36,452 bases of DNA from Lachnospiraceae bacterium (GTDB lineage Bacteria; Bacillota; Clostridia; Lachnospirales; Lachnospiraceae): assembly GCA_015057665.1 (NCBI GenBank), contig SVDY01000024.1, positions 1 to 36,452 on the forward strand, in the 5' to 3' direction. A program made the translations under genes and the position numbers. This document shows positions 7,481 to 16,254 of the stretch, piece by piece (position 1 is the stretch's first letter; each line of letters begins with the position of its first letter). The notes under the pieces were generated by a model. The model was not told where the DNA came from, ran no database searches, and saw only the letters and a list, made by a program, of their open reading frames with translations.

Positions 7481-8932
7481 ATGTCAGCATATAATAAAAC
7501 TTTATTAACAGACTTATATCAGTTAACTATGATGCAGGGATATTTCAAGAGCAATAGTAAGGAAGAAGTTGTATTCGATATGTTTTATCGCCGTAATCCG
7601 TCAGGAAACGGTTATGCCATTACATGTGGTCTTCAGCAGGTAATCGAATATATCAAAGGACTTTCCTTTTCCTATGATGATGTAGAATATTTAAGAAGTT
7701 TAGGTATTTTTGGTGAAGATTTCTTAGATTACCTCGCAGGGTTTCATTTTACAGGAAGTATTTATGCCATTCCGGAAGGCACCGTTGTATTCCCTCATGA
7801 ACCGCTTCTGAAGGTAGTGGCTCCGATTATGGAAGCTCAGCTTATTGAGACAGCAATCTTAAACATCATCAACCATCAGAGTCTGATTGCCACAAAGGCA
7901 TCTAGAGTATGTTATGCGGCAGGCGACGGAGTTATGGAATTTGGTCTTAGAAGAGCTCAGGGACCGGACGCCGGTGTATACGGTGCCAGAGCAGCTGTTA
8001 TCGGCGGTTGTATAGGAACCTCCAATGTACTGACCGGAGCTATGTTTGGTGTTCCGATTCTCGGAACTCATGCACACAGCTGGGTAATGAGTTTCCCTGA
8101 TCAGTACACTGCCTTTAAGACATATGCTGACATGTATCCGAACGCATGTATTCTTCTGGTAGATACGTATGACACTTTAAAGAGCGGTGTGCCGGATGCT
8201 ATCCGCGTATTTAAGGAAATGCGCGAAGCCGGCATTAAATCCAAACGTTACGGTATCCGTTTGGACAGCGGCGACCTTGCTTACCTTTCCAAGAAAGCAA
8301 GAAAGATGCTTGATGAAGCGGGGTTCCCGGACGCAATCATTTCGGCATCCAGTGACCTTGATGAATACTTAATTGACAGTTTAATGACTCAGGGCGCGAA
8401 GATCACTTCCTGGGGTGTTGGTACAAACCTGATTACTTCTGCAGACTGTCCTGCTTTCGGCGGCGTATATAAACTTGCAGCGGTAAAAGGAGAAGGGGAT
8501 GAAGAATTCAAAGCGAAGATTAAGATTTCCGAAAACCCTGCCAAAGTAACTAACCCTGGTAATAAGAAGATTATCCGTATCTATGATAAAGAGACTGGTA
8601 AGATTCGTGCGGATTTAATCTGTCTTGATTATGAGAAATACAATGAAAATGATGATTTGAAGATCTTCGACCCGATTGATACATGGAAGAAGATTAAATT
8701 GGAAGGCGGTACATATACACTCCGAGAACTCTTAGTTCCAATTTTCAGAAATGGTATCTGTGTATATGAGTCCCCAACCACAATGCAGATTAAAGAATAC
8801 TGTGCGCAGCAGCTTAATACTCTCTGGGATGAATCCAGACGTCTTGTAAATCCTCAGAAAGTGTATGTTGACCTTAGTAAACCGCTCTATGATTTAAAAC
8901 AGGCTCTTTTACATGAAGGTACAGAAGAATAA
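7481..8932 (+). CDS. pncB: Nicotinate phosphoribosyltransferase
   Basis: This enzyme converts nicotinic acid and PRPP to nicotinate mononucleotide, the entry of the Preiss-Handler NAD salvage route. The 483-residue protein has the family start LLTDLYQLTMMQGYF, the FGLRRAQGPDAG segment, GTHAHSWVM with the conserved histidine region, the phosphate-binding GIRLDSGDLAYLSKKAR, and the WGVGTNLITS loop. Length fits the bacterial PncB2-like class. ATG 7481 is preceded by AAGAGGAGAAATG. An 80-nt gap after the SH3 gene shows no clear terminator, so cotranscription with ftsH is possible. High NAD demand of the nearby pdu pathway is only a coincidence of position. Confidence 0.94.
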   Translation: MSAYNKTLLTDLYQLTMMQGYFKSNSKEEVVFDMFYRRNPSGNGYAITCGLQQVIEYIKGLSFSYDDVEYLRSLGIFGEDFLDYLAGFHFTGSIYAIPEGTVVFPHEPLLKVVAPIMEAQLIETAILNIINHQSLIATKASRVCYAAGDGVMEFGLRRAQGPDAGVYGARAAVIGGCIGTSNVLTGAMFGVPILGTHAHSWVMSFPDQYTAFKTYADMYPNACILLVDTYDTLKSGVPDAIRVFKEMREAGIKSKRYGIRLDSGDLAYLSKKARKMLDEAGFPDAIISASSDLDEYLIDSLMTQGAKITSWGVGTNLITSADCPAFGGVYKLAAVKGEGDEEFKAKIKISENPAKVTNPGNKKIIRIYDKETGKIRADLICLDYEKYNENDDLKIFDPIDTWKKIKLEGGTYTLRELLVPIFRNGICVYESPTTMQIKEYCAQQLNTLWDESRRLVNPQKVYVDLSKPLYDLKQALLHEGTEE

Positions 8933-8935
8933 TTC

Positions 8936-8964
8936 TTGACAAATATGAAATAATGTACTATTAT
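8936..8964 (+). promoter_or_regulatory. Promoter of the ileS T-box transcript
   Basis: TTGACA (8936-8941), 17-nt spacer, TATTAT (8959-8964). It starts 4 nt after the pncB stop codon, so the transcript would begin near 8971. Confidence 0.75.
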
Positions 8965-8970
8965 ATGCAG

Positions 8971-9247
8971 TAATTGCGGTGAAAACCGTGATTTCCATAG
9001 GTAAAAACGAGGATAGAGACAGTAGAATCTGATAGAAATTCACAGCGAATCCGGGATAGTGCGAGCCGGGTAAGAGTAAGCAGATTTGAATATCACTCTT
9101 GAGTTGCAGGCTGAACCTTCTGAACTTTCCATAAGAAGTAAGCCCCGCCGGCTGCCGCCGTTATCGGCTCGCATATGTTAGTATGTTAAATAGGTGGTAT
9201 AAAAATGAGCTATGACCTCATCCTGTTTACGGGATGAGGTTTTTTTA
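8971..9247 (+). promoter_or_regulatory. T-box riboswitch, isoleucine type, with terminator
   Basis: The leader has the T-box parts in order: AGTA motif (9021-9024), GAGCCGG distal element (9063-9069), a GAATATCACTC specifier loop with the ATC isoleucine codon at 9092-9094, the antiterminator core TAGGTGGTAT (9191-9200), and a terminator hairpin of about 9 bp (9215-9223 with 9232-9240) ending in a T run. The TGGT sequence would pair with the ACCA end of uncharged tRNA-Ile, consistent with an A discriminator. Uncharged tRNA-Ile should favour antitermination and ileS expression. Confidence 0.92.
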
Positions 9248-9317
9248 TTCTTTATATAAATAATATAAGTTCATTTCCTATTTAATAAGAAGTTTTTTAA
9301 ATGAGGAGGAATATACC

Positions 9318-12300
9318 GTGTATCAGAAAGTAGATACAAACATGAATTTCGTAGAACGCGAAAAAAAGGTAGAACAATTCTGGAAAGACGAAAGAATTTT
9401 CGAAAAAAGTATGGAATTAAAAGAAGGCTGTCCTTCTTATGTATTCTATGACGGCCCTCCGACCGCCAATGGAAAACCTCATATCGGCCACGTTTTAACA
9501 CGTGTTATCAAAGATATGATTCCAAGATACCAGACAATGAAGGGGCATATGGTTCCTAGAAAAGCCGGATGGGATACTCACGGACTCCCTGTTGAGCTGG
9601 AAGTTGAAAAGATGCTTGGCTTAGACGGCAAAGAACAGATTGAAGAATATGGTCTTGAACCATTCATTGGACACTGTAAAGAAAGCGTTTGGAAATACAA
9701 AGGCATGTGGGAAGATTTCTCAAGTACTGTTGGTTTCTGGGCTGACATGGACGATCCATATGTAACTTACCACGATAACTTCATTGAGTCTGAATGGTGG
9801 GCGTTGAAAGAAATCTGGGAAAAAGGCCTCTTATACAAAGGTCATAAAATCGTGCCTTACTGCCCAAGATGCGGCACACCTTTATCTTCCCATGAAGTAG
9901 CACAGGGATATAAAGATGTAAAAGAACGTTCTGCAATCGTAAGATTCAAAGTAAAAGACGAAGATGCTTACATTCTTGCATGGACAACAACACCATGGAC
10001 ACTTCCATCCAACGTTGCACTCTGTGTAAACCCTGTAGAAACATACTGCAAGGTTCGCTGTGTAGACGGCAATGTATATTACATGGCAGAAGCTCTTCTT
10101 GATACTGTACTTGGCTCTCTTGCCGGCGAAGGCGAAAAAGCTTACGAAGTATTAGAATCTTACACAGGTAAAGACTTAGAATACAAAGAATACGAACCAT
10201 TATTCGGCTTTGTAAAAGTAAACAAAAAAGGCCACTATGTAACATGTGACAACTACGTAACATTAACAGATGGTACCGGCGTTGTTCATATTGCACCTGC
10301 ATTTGGTGAAGACGATAACAAGGTAGGTGTAAAATACGGCCTTCCATTCTTACAGTTAGTAGACGGCAAAGGTGAGATGACAGCAGAAACACCATGGGCC
10401 GGCACATTCTGTAAAAAAGCAGACCCTGCTATCTTACAGGATTTAGAAGAAAGAGGATTATTATTCTCCGCTCCTAAATTCGAACACAGCTATCCACACT
10501 GCTGGAGATGCGACACACCACTCATTTACTATGCTCGTGAATCCTGGTTCATCAAGATGACAGCAGTAAAAGAGAACTTAATCAAAAACAACAATACAAT
10601 CAACTGGATTCCTGAAACAATCGGTAAAGGCCGTTTCGGCGACTGGTTAGAAAACGTTCAGGACTGGGGTATCAGCCGTAACCGTTACTGGGGCACACCA
10701 CTTAACATCTGGGAATGTGAATGCGGACACCAGCATGCAATCGGAAGCAAAGAAGAGCTTAAGAGCATGTCTAACAACTGTCCGGATGAAATCGAACTTC
10801 ACCGTCCGTTCATCGACAGAGTGACGATCACATGTCCACATTGTGGTAAAGAAATGCACCGTGTACCGGAAGTAATCGACTGCTGGTTCGACTCCGGAGC
10901 GATGCCATTTGCACAGCACCACTATCCATTTGAAAATAAAGACTTATTCGAGCAGCAGTTCCCTGCTGACTTCATTTCCGAAGCGGTAGACCAGACTCGT
11001 GGATGGTTCTATTCTCTTCTTGCAATCTCTACCTTATTATTTGATAAGGCTCCGTTCAAGAACGTTATCGTATTAGGCCACGTTCAGGATGAAAACGGAC
11101 AGAAGATGAGTAAGTCCAAAGGAAATGCCGTAGACCCATTCGAAGCACTGGAAAAACACGGTGCTGACGCAATACGCTGGTATTTCTATGAAAACAGTGC
11201 ACCATGGCTTCCTAACCGTTTCCATGACGGCGCTGTAACAGAAGGTCAGAGAAAGTTCATGGGAACTCTCTGGAACACATATGCATTCTTTGTACTTTAC
11301 GCAAATATCGACCAGTTCGATGCAACAAAGTATACATTAGAATATGATAAATTATCCGTAATGGATAAATGGTTATTATCCAAACTGAATACATTAGTTG
11401 GTACAGTGGATAACAACCTTGCAAACTACAAGATCCCTGAAACAGCAAGAGCACTTCAGGAATTTGTAGATGATATGAGTAACTGGTATGTCCGCCGAAG
11501 CAGAGAACGTTTCTGGGCAAAAGGCATGGAACAGGATAAGATCAACGCTTATATGACACTTTATACAGCATTAGTAACTGTTGCAAAAGTGGCAGCGCCT
11601 ATGATTCCTTTCATGACAGAAGATATTTACAGAAACCTTGTATGCTCTATCGATAAGACACAGCCTGAAAGTATTCACCTTTGTGACTTCCCTGTTGCTG
11701 ACGAATCTATGATTGACAAAGATTTAGAAGCAAACATGGATCTCGTACTTAAGATTGTAGTACTTGGCCGTGCCGGACGTAACAGTGCAAACATCAAGAA
11801 CAGACAGCCAATCGGCCGGATGTTTGTAAAAGCAGGCTTCGAGCTTCCTGATTTCTACAAAGAAATCATCGAAGATGAATTAAATATCAAGACAGTAGAA
11901 TTCAAAGATGATGTATCTGCGTTCAGCTCTTACTCCTTCAAACCACAGCTTAAGACAGTAGGTCCTAAGTTTGGTAAAAAGGTTGGCTTAATCCGTAACG
12001 CTCTTACAGATGTGGACGGCAATGCAGCTAAGAACCAGTTAGATACAGAAGGAATTCTTACACTTCCATTAAGTGACGGATCCACAGTGGAACTTTTAGT
12101 AGAAGATTTATTGATCGACGTTAAGAAGATGGAAGGCTATGAAACAGTAGCAGACAATAACATCATGGTTGTTATCGATACAAATCTTACAGAAGAACTT
12201 CTTCGCGAAGGTTTTGTACGTGAAATCATCAGCAAAATCCAGACAATGAGAAAAGAAGCTGATTTCAACGTAACAGATCATATTGTTGTATACCAGCAAG

Positions 12301-12455
12301 GCAATGACACAGTAAAAGCTGTGATGGAAGAACATGCAGCTCAAATCTGTGGTGAAGTTATGGCTGATGCAGTGGTAACAGACCAGATGGATGGTTTCTC
12401 TAAAGAATGGAATATCAATGGAGAACATGTAACATTAGGTGTTAAGAGAGTTTAA
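9318..12455 (+). CDS. ileS: Isoleucyl-tRNA synthetase, IleRS2 type
   Basis: A class I synthetase that charges tRNA-Ile. The 1045-residue protein has HIGH at residues 55-58, WDTHGLPVELEVEK just after, the editing CP1 domain with ILAWTTTPWTLPSN, two CxxC-type zinc pairs (CPRCG, CPHCG) in the insert, KMSKS at 596-600, and the anticodon-binding domain. The YDGPPTANGKPHIGH and RKAGWDTHGLPVELEVEK contexts and the C-terminal region fit the eukaryote-like IleRS2 class, whose members are generally insensitive to mupirocin, rather than the YANGxxHIGHA IleRS1 class. Start is GTG 9318 with GAGGAGGA at 9303-9309; ATG 9342 is a weaker option. Expression is governed by the T-box leader. Confidence 0.96.
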   Translation: MYQKVDTNMNFVEREKKVEQFWKDERIFEKSMELKEGCPSYVFYDGPPTANGKPHIGHVLTRVIKDMIPRYQTMKGHMVPRKAGWDTHGLPVELEVEKMLGLDGKEQIEEYGLEPFIGHCKESVWKYKGMWEDFSSTVGFWADMDDPYVTYHDNFIESEWWALKEIWEKGLLYKGHKIVPYCPRCGTPLSSHEVAQGYKDVKERSAIVRFKVKDEDAYILAWTTTPWTLPSNVALCVNPVETYCKVRCVDGNVYYMAEALLDTVLGSLAGEGEKAYEVLESYTGKDLEYKEYEPLFGFVKVNKKGHYVTCDNYVTLTDGTGVVHIAPAFGEDDNKVGVKYGLPFLQLVDGKGEMTAETPWAGTFCKKADPAILQDLEERGLLFSAPKFEHSYPHCWRCDTPLIYYARESWFIKMTAVKENLIKNNNTINWIPETIGKGRFGDWLENVQDWGISRNRYWGTPLNIWECECGHQHAIGSKEELKSMSNNCPDEIELHRPFIDRVTITCPHCGKEMHRVPEVIDCWFDSGAMPFAQHHYPFENKDLFEQQFPADFISEAVDQTRGWFYSLLAISTLLFDKAPFKNVIVLGHVQDENGQKMSKSKGNAVDPFEALEKHGADAIRWYFYENSAPWLPNRFHDGAVTEGQRKFMGTLWNTYAFFVLYANIDQFDATKYTLEYDKLSVMDKWLLSKLNTLVGTVDNNLANYKIPETARALQEFVDDMSNWYVRRSRERFWAKGMEQDKINAYMTLYTALVTVAKVAAPMIPFMTEDIYRNLVCSIDKTQPESIHLCDFPVADESMIDKDLEANMDLVLKIVVLGRAGRNSANIKNRQPIGRMFVKAGFELPDFYKEIIEDELNIKTVEFKDDVSAFSSYSFKPQLKTVGPKFGKKVGLIRNALTDVDGNAAKNQLDTEGILTLPLSDGSTVELLVEDLLIDVKKMEGYETVADNNIMVVIDTNLTEELLREGFVREIISKIQTMRKEADFNVTDHIVVYQQGNDTVKAVMEEHAAQICGEVMADAVVTDQMDGFSKEWNINGEHVTLGVKRV

Positions 12456-12489
12456 TGCCAGGTGTTTTTGACTTATGAATACAAAAGAA

Positions 12490-12600
12490 GGTTATGATAT
12501 GTCCCGGAAGCCGGTCTTCGTCTTCTGGGGAAGGCGTTGTGAAATCTGGCAGTGGGACATTATAACCAGCTTACTAACCGAAGACCGAATTATAGGAGGA
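12490..12600 (+). promoter_or_regulatory. Structured leader of glgP with potential pseudoknot
   Basis: An outer helix pairs 12490-12495 with 12562-12567 and 12499-12505 with 12554-12560. Inside it a hairpin pairs 12506-12510 with 12522-12526. The hairpin loop CGGTCTTCG (12512-12520) is perfectly complementary over 9 bp to CGAAGACCG (12579-12587), which lies outside the outer helix and 5 nt before the Shine-Dalgarno site TAGGAGGA (12593-12600). This would be a pseudoknot or a switch between two folds. A weak promoter (TTGACT 12468-12473, TATGAT 12493-12498, 19-bp spacer) could start inside it, in which case the outer repeat may act as DNA. Confidence 0.45.
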
Positions 12601-12607
12601 TTTCGAT

Positions 12608-15049
12608 TTGATTAAAAAAGATGTTTTCGACAAGCAGCAATTTAAACTTGAAGTGACAAAAAATGTACGCCAGTTATATAGACGCGACATTGAAGACGCA
12701 ACACAGCAGCAGATTTATCAGGCAGTTGCTTATGCCGTAAAAGACTTCATTATTGATCAGTGGATTGAAACCCACAAAACTTACAAAAAGAACAAAGTAA
12801 AATTTGTTTACTACCTTTCCATGGAGTTCCTGATGGGCCGTGCCCTTGGCAACAACATGATCAACCTTACATTCTATGATGAAATCAAAGAAGCATTAGA
12901 AGAGATGGGTCTTGATATTAACTTAATCGAGGATCAGGAACCGGATGCAGCTTTAGGTAACGGTGGTCTTGGCCGTCTTGCGGCATGTTTCCTTGATTCT
13001 TTAGCAACACTTGGTTATCCGGCATACGGCTGTGGTATTCGTTACCATTACGGTATGTTCAAACAGAAAATCCAGGATGGCTACCAGATTGAAAAACCGG
13101 ATGATTGGTTAAGAAACGGTAACCCATTCGAAATCCGTCGTGACGAATATGCAAAAGAAGTGAAATTCGGCGGCTACGTAGAAGTAGAAGTTGATAAAAA
13201 CGGTAAACAGCACTACGTTCAGAAAAACTATCAGTCTGTACGTGCAATTCCATATGATATGCCAATCGTAGGTTACGGTAATCATGTAATCAACACACTT
13301 CGTATCTGGGATGCGGAAGCAATTCAGACATTCAAGCTTGATTCCTTCGACAAAGGTGAATACCAGAAAGCGGTTGAAGAAGAAAACCTTGCTAAGAATA
13401 TTTCCGAAGTATTATATCCAAACGACAACCACTATGCTGGTAAAGAACTTCGTTTAAAACAGCAGTACTTTTTCATTTCCGCATCTGTACAGCAGGCAAT
13501 CGCAAGCTTCAAAGAGCTTGAAAGCGATATCAAGAAACTTCCTGAGTATGTATGCTTCCAGTTAAACGATACTCATCCAACAGTTGCAGTAGCGGAACTT
13601 ATGAGAATTCTCGTTGATGAAGAAGGCTTAGAATGGAATGAAGCATGGGGAATCACATGTAAGACATGTGCTTACACAAACCATACAATCATGGCAGAAG
13701 CTCTTGAAAAATGGCCAATCGAACTCTTCTCAAGACTCCTTCCACGTGTATACCAGATCGTAGAAGAAATCAACAGAAGATTTGTAAATGATATCAGAAC
13801 AGCTTATCCTAACCAGCCTGAAAAAGTTGCTTCCATGGCAATTCTTTACGACGGTCAGGTGAAGATGGCTCACCTTGCAATTGCAGGTTCCTTCTCTGTA
13901 AACGGTGTAGCGAGACTTCATACAGAAATCTTAAAAGAAAGAGAACTTCATGACTTCTATGAAATGACACCTGCCAAGTTCAATAACAAGACAAATGGTA
14001 TCACTCAGAGAAGATTCATGCTTCATGCAAACCCACTCCTTTCTTCCTGGATCTCCAACAAGATTGGTGAAGACTGGATTACAAGTTTAAACCACATGGA
14101 TAGACTTTCTGTATATGCAGATGATCCTAGAGCACAGCAGGAATTCATGGATATCAAATACCAGAACAAAGTGCGTCTTGCAAAATACATCAAAGAACAT
14201 AACGGTGTAGATGTAGACCCACGTTCTATTTTCGATGTTCAGGTAAAACGTCTCCATGAATACAAACGTCAGCTCATGAACATTCTTCATGTAATGCACT
14301 TATACAATGAAATCAAGGAACATCCGGATATGGATATTGTTCCAAGAACATTTATTTTTGGTGCAAAAGCTGCAGCTGGATATCATACAGCAAAACTTAC
14401 AATCAAGTTAATCAATGCGGTAGCAGATAAGATTAACAATGACCCAACAATTAACAACAAATTAAAAGTTGTATTTATCGAAGACTACAGAGTATCCAAT
14501 GCGGAAATCATCTTTGCAGCAGCAGATGTTTCCGAACAGATCTCCACAGCTTCCAGAGAAGCATCCGGTACAGGTAACATGAAGTTCATGTTAAACGGTG
14601 CTTTGACAATCGGAACTATGGACGGTGCTAACGTTGAAATCGTAGAAGAAGTTGGTGCAGAAAATGCATTTATCTTCGGTCTTTCCGCAGAAGAAGTAAT
14701 GCGTTATGAAAGAGAAGGCGGATATAATCCAAGAGACATTTACAACAACAATGAGGCGGTAAGAAAAGTTATGACTCAGCTTGTAAATGGCTACTATTCT
14801 CCTGAAAATCCTGAATTATTCAGAGGCCTTTATGATTCCTTGATGAATAAAGACCAGTACTTTATCTTAAAAGACTTCGATTCTTATTGCGAAGCTCATA
14901 AAAAAGTAGATGCATACTACAGAGACGAAAAAGCATGGGCTCGCTCTGCAATGCTCAACACGGCAAAATGTGGTAAGTTCTCTGCAGACCGTACTATCGA
15001 AGAATATGCAACAGAAATCTGGAACCTCAAAAAAGTTACAGTAAAATAG
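12608..15049 (+). CDS. glgP: Glycogen/starch phosphorylase
   Basis: GlgP releases glucose-1-phosphate from alpha-1,4-glucans using phosphate and PLP. The 813-residue length is normal. Family blocks include YYLSMEFLMGRALGNN, DAALGNGGLGRLAACFLDS, KVNDTHPT-like QLNDTHPTVAVAELMR, NGITQRRFM, VKRLHEYKRQLMN and the PLP-lysine region EASGTGNMKFMLNGALTIGT near residue 650. Start is TTG 12608 with TATAGGAGGA upstream. It stands alone between ileS and a strong terminator, not in a glgBCAD cluster, so it likely has its own control; the structured leader supports this. Confidence 0.97.
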   Translation: MIKKDVFDKQQFKLEVTKNVRQLYRRDIEDATQQQIYQAVAYAVKDFIIDQWIETHKTYKKNKVKFVYYLSMEFLMGRALGNNMINLTFYDEIKEALEEMGLDINLIEDQEPDAALGNGGLGRLAACFLDSLATLGYPAYGCGIRYHYGMFKQKIQDGYQIEKPDDWLRNGNPFEIRRDEYAKEVKFGGYVEVEVDKNGKQHYVQKNYQSVRAIPYDMPIVGYGNHVINTLRIWDAEAIQTFKLDSFDKGEYQKAVEEENLAKNISEVLYPNDNHYAGKELRLKQQYFFISASVQQAIASFKELESDIKKLPEYVCFQLNDTHPTVAVAELMRILVDEEGLEWNEAWGITCKTCAYTNHTIMAEALEKWPIELFSRLLPRVYQIVEEINRRFVNDIRTAYPNQPEKVASMAILYDGQVKMAHLAIAGSFSVNGVARLHTEILKERELHDFYEMTPAKFNNKTNGITQRRFMLHANPLLSSWISNKIGEDWITSLNHMDRLSVYADDPRAQQEFMDIKYQNKVRLAKYIKEHNGVDVDPRSIFDVQVKRLHEYKRQLMNILHVMHLYNEIKEHPDMDIVPRTFIFGAKAAAGYHTAKLTIKLINAVADKINNDPTINNKLKVVFIEDYRVSNAEIIFAAADVSEQISTASREASGTGNMKFMLNGALTIGTMDGANVEIVEEVGAENAFIFGLSAEEVMRYEREGGYNPRDIYNNNEAVRKVMTQLVNGYYSPENPELFRGLYDSLMNKDQYFILKDFDSYCEAHKKVDAYYRDEKAWARSAMLNTAKCGKFSADRTIEEYATEIWNLKKVTVK

Positions 15050-15075
15050 TATAAGATATTATAATTATATAAGTA

Positions 15076-15151
15076 AAAAGCCGGACTGTGTTCGACCATC
15101 TCAGATTACAAATGATTGTAATCTGGGAATTGAACATGGTCCGGCTTTTTT
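15076..15151 (+). terminator. Terminator after glgP
   Basis: A long hairpin: AAAAGCCGGAC (15076-15086) pairs with GTCCGGCTTTT (15139-15149), extended by TGTTC/GAACA and an inner AGATTACA/TGTAATCT helix, ending in a run of T. Its symmetry (A run before, T run after) could serve both strands. Confidence 0.9.
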
Positions 15152-15314
15152 CTTTTTGGCAAAGGAAGACAGCTGCATATGGTGATTAATTGACTGCGAA
15201 ATGTCTTTTTTGAAACTGTACTGTAATTATTTATAAAAAAGAAGGTAAAAAAGAGCCATTTTAAAAAGAGGTGTCTACATAATGCACAAAAAATACTTTT
15301 TTTTTAATAAATAA

Positions 15315-15344
15315 GTGACAAAAGTGTTAATGCTATGCTATAAT
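15315..15344 (+). promoter_or_regulatory. Promoter of the pdu control block
   Basis: GTGACA (15315-15320), 18-nt spacer, perfect TATAAT (15339-15344). About 20-30 nt upstream lies ACAAAAAATAC (15286-15296), similar to the A-tract motif found before pduA. The stretch from 15152 to 15285 holds no gene or other structure I can support. Confidence 0.65.
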
Positions 15345-15435
15345 ATATCCGATTTCAAGAGTAAAAAGATGGTCTGAAGTGCAATGTGAGAAAATTTTGG
15401 CATGTAGGACATTTTTTACAGATAAGAAGGTAAAA

Positions 15436-16128
15436 ATGGAAAATACATTGGAAGAGATTGCAGATGCTCTAAAGAACGGGCGTTGCAAAAAAGTGAAAGA
15501 TCTTGTCAGGATGGCAGTACAGGAAGGGCATGAACCGGGACAGATTTTAGAAAAAGGGCTGTTAAAGGGGATGGAAGACGTTGGGAAGCGTTTTGAAAAG
15601 GAACTAGTAGAAATTCCTGAAATTCTATCCATTACCAGAGCTTTAAATGGTGGAGTGGATGCTTTGAAAGAGATGTCTCAGTCGGAACTGGCAGAAAAAG
15701 CAGGAACTGTTCTGATCGGCACCATGCGCGGTGATGTGCATGATATGGGTAAAAATCTGGTTCGTATTATGCTGGAAAGTAAAGGTCTCCGAGTGGTTGA
15801 CCTTGGCGTAGATGTGCCGGCACACCGTTTTGTGGATGCGGCAGTTCACGAGAATGCGGAAGTCATTGTCTGTAGTGGTTTCCTTCAGGAATCCGTTGCA
15901 GACATGAAAAGAATGGTAGAAGAGTTTGAGGGACGGGGAATCCGTCAGGAAGTTTACATTATGGTAGGCGGTGCAGCCTTGAATGAAGAGAGAGCATTGC
16001 GTATTGGGGCGGATTGTTATACACAGGATGCGGTAAGCTGTGGAGAGAAAGCGTACTCTTACTGCAAAAAGAAAAGGCGGAAAAGAGAGAGATATCCAAA
16101 ATATCTCAAAGAGAATTTATTTCGTTAA
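15436..16128 (+). CDS. MtaC/MetH-like cobalamin-binding protein
   Basis: The 230-residue product has a helical B12-binding cap domain (about residues 1-88, with EGHEPGQILEKGLLKGMEDVGKRF in type) and a Rossmann B12-binding domain (about 90-210) with the DxHxxG motif D100-V-H102-D-M-G105, whose histidine is the lower cobalt ligand, and the GGAALNEERALRIGAD segment. Relatives carry methyl groups in corrinoid methyltransferase systems, but no methyltransferase gene is nearby. It ends in an unusually basic tail (KKKRRKRERYPK). Encoded just before a PocR kinase and regulator for a B12-dependent pathway, it may act as a B12 sensor or carrier. ATG 15436 has AGAAGG upstream; a GTG at 15379 lacks one. 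Confidence 0.8.
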   Translation: MENTLEEIADALKNGRCKKVKDLVRMAVQEGHEPGQILEKGLLKGMEDVGKRFEKELVEIPEILSITRALNGGVDALKEMSQSELAEKAGTVLIGTMRGDVHDMGKNLVRIMLESKGLRVVDLGVDVPAHRFVDAAVHENAEVIVCSGFLQESVADMKRMVEEFEGRGIRQEVYIMVGGAALNEERALRIGADCYTQDAVSCGEKAYSYCKKKRRKRERYPKYLKENLFR

Positions 16129-16218
16129 ATTATGATGCCTTGTCAAAAAAATGACAAAAAGACAGCTGGAGAGAACAAGAATCTGCATATATCAACAGTA
16201 GTAACATATTTGCTGATT

Positions 16219-16227
16219 TGATATAAT
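16219..16227 (+). promoter_or_regulatory. Extended -10 element before the PocR kinase
   Basis: TGATATAAT forms a TGnTATAAT extended -10; no clear -35 is seen. Upstream, TTGTCA (16140-16145) and TGACAA (16152-16157) form a short inverted repeat separated by six A. A second start for the kinase and regulator is therefore possible. Confidence 0.45.
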
Positions 16228-16254
16228 GGAAGTTAAGATAGGGAAGGATGCCTC

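Noticed and set aside
8971-9247. Cobalamin riboswitch near a B12-dependent pathway
   Set aside because: The ATC specifier, GGTGGT core and terminator just before ileS identify a T-box; no B12-box was seen.
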